Of a DNA stretch of 64,000 bases, positions 59,430 to 64,000 are shown piece by piece (the stretch's first letter is position 1; the number at the start of each line of letters is the position of its first letter). The stretch is taken from the NCBI GenBank assembly GCA_900312665.1, contig ONZQ02000012.1:762907-826906 (forward strand), in the 5' to 3' direction. The DNA is from Cephalotrichum gorgonifer (taxonomy: Eukaryota > Ascomycota > Sordariomycetes > Microascales > Microascaceae). The translations under genes and the position numbers were made by a program. The notes under the pieces are model-generated. The model did no database searches and had not been told where the DNA came from. It saw only the letters and a list, made by a program, of their open reading frames with translations.

Positions 59430-61213
59430 GATGTGGTGATGGGGAGGGAGCAACTTATATGCATCTAGGGGGGAGGTCAGGAAGGGTTATTTTTACATGG
59501 AGTAAGTAACTGGGAAAAGGGTGGCGGGGGGAAATGGTGTATGATATGATTCTCGATGGGGTAGTACAAGATAGGATGAATGGGTCCCCTCGGCTGTTGA
59601 TATCGACGTGGTGGCGTCCCAAGGAAGAATGAATACTTTTGGTTTCCGATATCTTGTTCATCCCCTCCTCCATGTGACAGGAGAAGTTTAGAGATAATTG
59701 GTACGGTGGTGTGTACCACTCTCCTCGGTGTTCTCAGGTAAGAAAGTGTCCATCAAGGCCCAGCTCACCCAACAGTTCCAGGGCAAACAATCCCTGGAGA
59801 ACCAGCTTCTCAGCGCGGGGTGGTTGATATCAACATTTGCAATCCAAGCTACCCATTGGACAGGGGTTTCTCGGGGGCTATGTATAGTCGAAGCACTGGA
59901 CTGGAGTGTGCCTCACGAAAGCACTACTGTCTGACTTGGAGACAGTCCAGGCTGGCACGGCATGGCGTGCCCGTCAGCGCCGAGGCGAGCCGGGGCAAGC
60001 AGTGGGGTTGTGCGGCAATGACCGACTAGTCCGTCTGTGTGATGACGCAAGGAACATTTGAGGTCGCGTTTGTGAACATAGGATATATCCGGAGTAGATA
60101 TTGGGCCTTCCCAAAGGGCTGAAATTAACTTCCGTGGTACATGATAGAGACCCGAGACTGGCCTTCATGAGTCAGTAGAGCAAATCTATTATGAGGTATC
60201 GAAGAAGTATGAAGTAGAGTCTTGGAGAGGGGCTAAGATGTCTTGTCTCCTCCTCCACTGTAATGTACGAAGTAGGAAGGTATTATTATAGCGGATGCTG
60301 ACACAGGAGACTTAGACCGATTGGGGATGCGTCGTCTGGACTTAGGAAGGTGTCGCAGGGGCCTCCTCTCCTCGCGTATCGTGCTTGGTATCTTGAGTTT
60401 ACAAGTATGCCCTGCGAGATGCAAGACCGCATGTCCTCCTTGGGGAGAAGCCGTATTCACACTGGAGTAACGATTTAGTAGGAAAAGTTCCGGAGCGATC
60501 AGGTCCTTGGGAGGGGGAGATCTCCCTCGAGCTCGCTTTCTCAGGAGGAGAGGTAGTTCGTGCTTAAGAGTCTTGATTTCGACATTTCATGACTGATGCT
60601 GTCAAAAGGTGGTGAAAGCCCCTTTTTTGTTAACTTTTTTGTTGCTTAGATCGATGAAAAAAAGTCCCCGGCAGTTGGTTGCGCTGCAGGATGACTCCAT
60701 CAACACGAAATACGACGAAATACGGTACGGAGGGTGACATTTCTGGGCGGTTTTATTCTGTTGCCTGGAGGTATTGCTGGAGGTACGTCTGGTGCTTTTT
60801 TATTCTGCTGCCTGAACTGAAGGGCATGAAACTTGCTTTTCCCCACCACGGTGCCGCCGGCAGCCGACGACCAACGCCTTGTACTTGTCAATGTTCAACG
60901 TTGGCTTATACCTATTTGTATAGCCCACCCGATCCTGTCAATACATAATATCGAGTCTTTGCCTTCTCTTTTTTATTTATGGTTGCTTGGACTCATATTC
61001 ATCAATCGCTTGGAATACCTTCCGTCGAGTCCTCCTTGACTCCGCCATAGTAGTCCAGGGGAACGAAATTAGAAATCCAACAAGCACTATTATTAGGTAC
61101 ACTCGCCCCTGGAGGGAAGCTTCCTGGCTCATACGCCTTCTCTCACACCACCCCACACCTCTACGCCACAACAGGGACAGACAAGTGAAGCTTCAACTTG
61201 TCTCCTCGCAACC
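59430..61213. other. Intergenic region upstream of the DUF4097-like gene
   Basis: About 1.8 kb. The part near 60600-61100 is AT-rich, with TA-rich words before the next gene. I see no gene. Confidence 0.4.
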
Positions 61214-63012
61214 ATGGGAAAAGCGGACGAAGAACAGGTGTACCTCCTGGCCCCGGCGCTGGACGCGGCCCAGATCGCCGCCATTGAGGACCGGGCCCAC
61301 CGCCGCCGCCGAGTTCTACGGAGGGCGCTCCGTTTTACGACGGCCGCCGTGGCCGCGTTTGTCGTGTGGCACCTGTTTGCCCACGCGGTTGGCTTCATTC
61401 AGGTTCGTCGGCGCCTTTTTTTTCTTCTTCTTTTCCCATTCATCTTGATTGTCCGTTCTTGGGACCCCTATACCCTTTCAAATCGATCACCTTCCTCGCT
61501 GGTGCTGCTGGCGGGGATGGTTGACGGAAGCTGTGGACGGGGCGAAACGTCTAGTTTGCCTGTTCACTTCCTTCATCGTGTGCATTCCTTGGAGGGCGTT
61601 TCGTCCTTTGTCTTTTGTAGAGAGAGCTTCCCTGCCCTGTCCCGAAAACCATGTAGACCTTTCTGTATCCAAGGAGCACTTACTGTCCCTCTGTTATGAG
61701 CATCATATCCAGAATACATGTACATACTTGCCGCCTCTCTGACAACCCACACCCGCCCCTTAATCCCATTCCAGTCCCTCACTCACTAACATAACTGGGT
61801 GATCAACAGATATTCTCCCGCCGCCACCAGTGCGGGGGGTCCGCCCCGTACTCCTGCGGCCCGGAAAACTATGAGCTCGAGTCGGAGACGTTCCCCCTCC
61901 GGACCAGCACCGACGAGCGCATCTCCGTCATCCAGAAGATCCTCCACGACCACGACCATGACCACGACCACGGCCGGTTCCCCCAGGTCTGGGGCACCAT
62001 CGAGGTCCGCGCCGCCGAGCACGACGACGACCCTGCAGAGGTCACCCTCCGCGTGTCGGCCAACGACCCCGAAATCCCCGTGGAGGTGACCTTCGACGAG
62101 GAGCGGCTGGCCCTCACGGTCGCAACGCCGCGCCGGTTCCGCTGGGACGGGTGGGGCAACCCCTGCGTGCACGTCGAGGCGGTGGTGTACATCCCCGGCC
62201 TCGCGGAGCTGGACGAGCTCCTCATCGACTCCATCTCGCTCAACATCGCCCTCAAGGACGGCCTCCAGCTCGCCGCCAGGCGCATCTCCGCCGCGACCGT
62301 CTCCGGTAAGATCGACGTCGAGGGCGGCGACCTCCCGGTCCGGGAGTCGGTGTCGCTGCGCTCCGTCTCGGGACACATCACGGCCACGGTGCCCGTCGTG
62401 GAGCGGATAGACGCGCGCAGCAAGTCCGGCGCCGTCGAGGTGCGCCTCGTTGCGCCGCGCGCCGTGGGCGCCCCGACGTCCGACCTCGCCGTCGAGACCG
62501 CCTCGGGCCGCATCGACGTTAAGAGGGTGGGCGACCTGCCGCTGGTGGCCTACTCCCACTCCGTGAACAGCGTGTCCGGGTCCATCACCGTCGAGCTCCC
62601 CTTCACGACCGAGTCGAGGATCACCTCCACCTCGGGCCGCATCTCCGCCGTGCTGAAGCCGTTCCTGGGCGAGGAGCCCCGCGAGGGCTCGCTGACGACG
62701 AAGACGGTGAGCGGGAGCGTGGACGTCACGGTCAGCGACCCCGTCGGCAGCGAGGGTCGCGTGGAGAAGCTGGGCGGGCTGAGGTCGAGCCACGAGACCG
62801 TCAGCGGCTCGCAGAAGCTGAGGTATCCGGCCGCGTGGGAGGGCGCGTTCGAGGGGAGGAGCCTCTCGGGGAGCCTCCGTGTCGAGGGGAAGGACGTGCG
62901 GATTGAGAAGAGCGGGAGGCGGGAGATCAAGGGGTGGAAGGGGGACGGGGAGTCGAAGCTGGTAGGGAAGACGCTGAGTGGGAGCTTTAGGCTGGTGATT
63001 GGGGACGAGTGA
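61214..63012 (+). CDS. Membrane-anchored protein with DUF4097-like beta repeats
   Basis: There are two exons, 61214-61402 and 61810-63012, joined by a 407-nt intron (donor GTTCGT, acceptor CAACAG, phase 0), giving 463 aa. Residues about 41-62 (F-T-T-A-A-V-A-A-F-V-V-W-H-L-F) form one membrane helix after a short basic cytosolic tail, so a type II topology is likely. A Cys pair and an H-D-H-D-H-D-H-D stretch follow. From about residue 180 the protein has recurring short strands of the form S-V-S-G-x-I, T-A-S-G-R-I and T-V-S-G-S-V, the repeat rhythm of DUF4097/adhesin-like beta-helices. The function is unknown. The His/Asp run could bind metal, which is an inference. Confidence 0.78.
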
Positions 63013-63295
63013 CTTTTCAGTGAAAGTGAGAGAAGAAAAAGAGAAGGTGGGAAGGGAAGCAAGTGAACATAACTTCGGGAAACGATGGAGGCCGGGGAGG
63101 GAAAGGAAAATGAGATTGGCCTGTGTAATCACTCGGATGGGACGGCGCCTTTTTATTTAGGTATCTGCACACGAATGTCCTTTTTACAGTTTGTATAAGT
63201 CGTGATATTTATACCTCCTGATGATCCCATCAGTGCCCAGCCTCTCTATCCACTATTCGTACACATACACACACACACTTCTTACACAAAAGCAA

Positions 63296-64000
63296 CTATA
63301 GAACAGACATATGGCACTTCTCCAGAATCTCCCGGTCCACCTTCTTATACCTCACCTCGTACGTCATCAGCTTCTCCAGCCCGGGCAGGTGCACACCCAG
63401 GCTCGGCAGCGCAACCATCATCCCCAGCCCCCCGCGGCCGGGGACCGTCCCCCCGCCGTCCCCCTCCAGATCCACCACGCCGTCGTAGTACACCGCGGGC
63501 AGCGTGTACCTCACCTTCCCCGGCGCGTGGCCCACCAGGAGCGCCTCCAGCCTCTCCCTCTCCTCGCGGCCCAGCGCGGCCTTGAAGGCCTTGGAGTGCT
63601 CCGGCCGGAAGGGCGCCACGGTGAAGCGGCCCGGGATCCGAAGCCGCAGGAGCACCCAGAACCGACCGTCGAAGAGGCGCCACTTCTTCCGGACGTAGGT
63701 CCACCGGGGCTTCATCCGCACGACGCCGTGCCCGTGGTGGGGGAAGCCCTTGGCCTGGAAGTAGTGGGCTTCGGGGAGCGGGTTTGGGGCGGGGTAGGGC
63801 GCGCGGGAGAGGAGCCACCGGGCGGCACCAGCCCCGCTACTGCTGCTGCTGCTGCCGTCGGGGAGCCGCGACAGGAGGACGCTGGCGATGTTAAAGGAGG
63901 CCGGTTGGGAGGTCGGGTGGGCGGGCGTCGCGAGGCGCGGGAAGAGGCGGGAGACGGTGCCTTGCAGGGAGGGGAGGGCGGGGGAGTGCGTCTCAGGGGA
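63296..64000 (-). CDS. Unidentified protein, 5' end beyond the window
   Basis: An open minus-strand frame of 234 codons runs to the window edge, so the start is missing. It ends with V-D-R-E-I-L-E-K-C-H-M-S-V-L. Sections such as P-H-H-G-H-G-V-V-R-M-K-P-R-W and G-L-G-M-M-V-A-L-P-S-L-G-V look conserved. A Ser run is encoded by CAG/CTG-type repeats near 63839. No domain is recognised. It converges with the DUF4097-like gene, 283 bases apart. Confidence 0.7.
   Translation of the reverse strand, partial: SPETHSPALPSLQGTVSRLFPRLATPAHPTSQPASFNIASVLLSRLPDGSSSSSSGAGAARWLLSRAPYPAPNPLPEAHYFQAKGFPHHGHGVVRMKPRWTYVRKKWRLFDGRFWVLLRLRIPGRFTVAPFRPEHSKAFKAALGREERERLEALLVGHAPGKVRYTLPAVYYDGVVDLEGDGGGTVPGRGGLGMMVALPSLGVHLPGLEKLMTYEVRYKKVDREILEKCHMSVL

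Noticed and set aside
61786..63132. Long minus-strand frame of 448 codons
   Set aside because: It is antisense to the DUF4097-like exon, and the plus-strand frame has the clear repeat pattern.

Overview
The window is nuclear DNA of a filamentous ascomycete, most likely a Sordariomycete. Genes are single or split by short introns (about 70-95 nt) with GTAAGT/GTATGT-type donors and CTAAC-like branch sites. Coding regions are GC-rich and intergenic DNA contains AT-rich decayed stretches. Recognisable products are typical fungal housekeeping proteins. Coordinates are sequence reading only; no database search was run.

Layout. (1) 0.7-5 kb: a small protein with a Cys-containing octapeptide repeat (+) and a long centrosomin-N-motif protein (-). 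(2) About 6-22.5 kb: a gene-poor accessory block. It holds a degenerate tandem repeat array (10.6-13.1 kb), several unidentified coding remnants (9.7-10.3, 13.7-14.7 and 15.3-15.6 kb), a GMC-oxidoreductase C-terminal fragment, an intact small secreted cysteine-rich protein with one intron (17.8 kb), a HEAT-repeat fragment abutting a frameshifted kinase-like remnant, and a second decayed kinase-like pseudogene (20.1-21.1 kb). (3) 22.5-26 kb: an intact TetX/salicylate-hydroxylase-type FAD monooxygenase and the ER lectin YOS9. (4) 29.8-36.8 kb: a C2H2 zinc-finger protein and a triple-KH RNA-binding protein that carries an apparent frameshift. (5) 40-49.7 kb: a compact conserved core with 6-phosphofructo-2-kinase/fructose-2,6-bisphosphatase, the DEAD-box helicase HAS1, cyclin C (SSN8) and a calcium-regulated mitochondrial carrier. 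(6) 49.7-55.8 kb: about 6 kb without recognisable genes. (7) 55.8-64 kb: a Ser-rich conserved protein, a small probable mitochondrial protein, a DUF4097-like membrane-anchored protein, and a partial unknown gene running off the right edge.

The core genes serve unrelated housekeeping roles: ribosome biogenesis, Mediator-linked transcription, glycolytic regulation, mitochondrial nucleotide transport and ER quality control. They do not form a pathway. The accessory block is the unusual part: degraded NLR/kinase-like fragments and repeats surround two intact genes (the secreted protein and the monooxygenase). This resembles the fast-evolving compartments of fungal genomes where effector and detoxification genes often sit. 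No CRISPR array, rRNA or convincing tRNA was seen.
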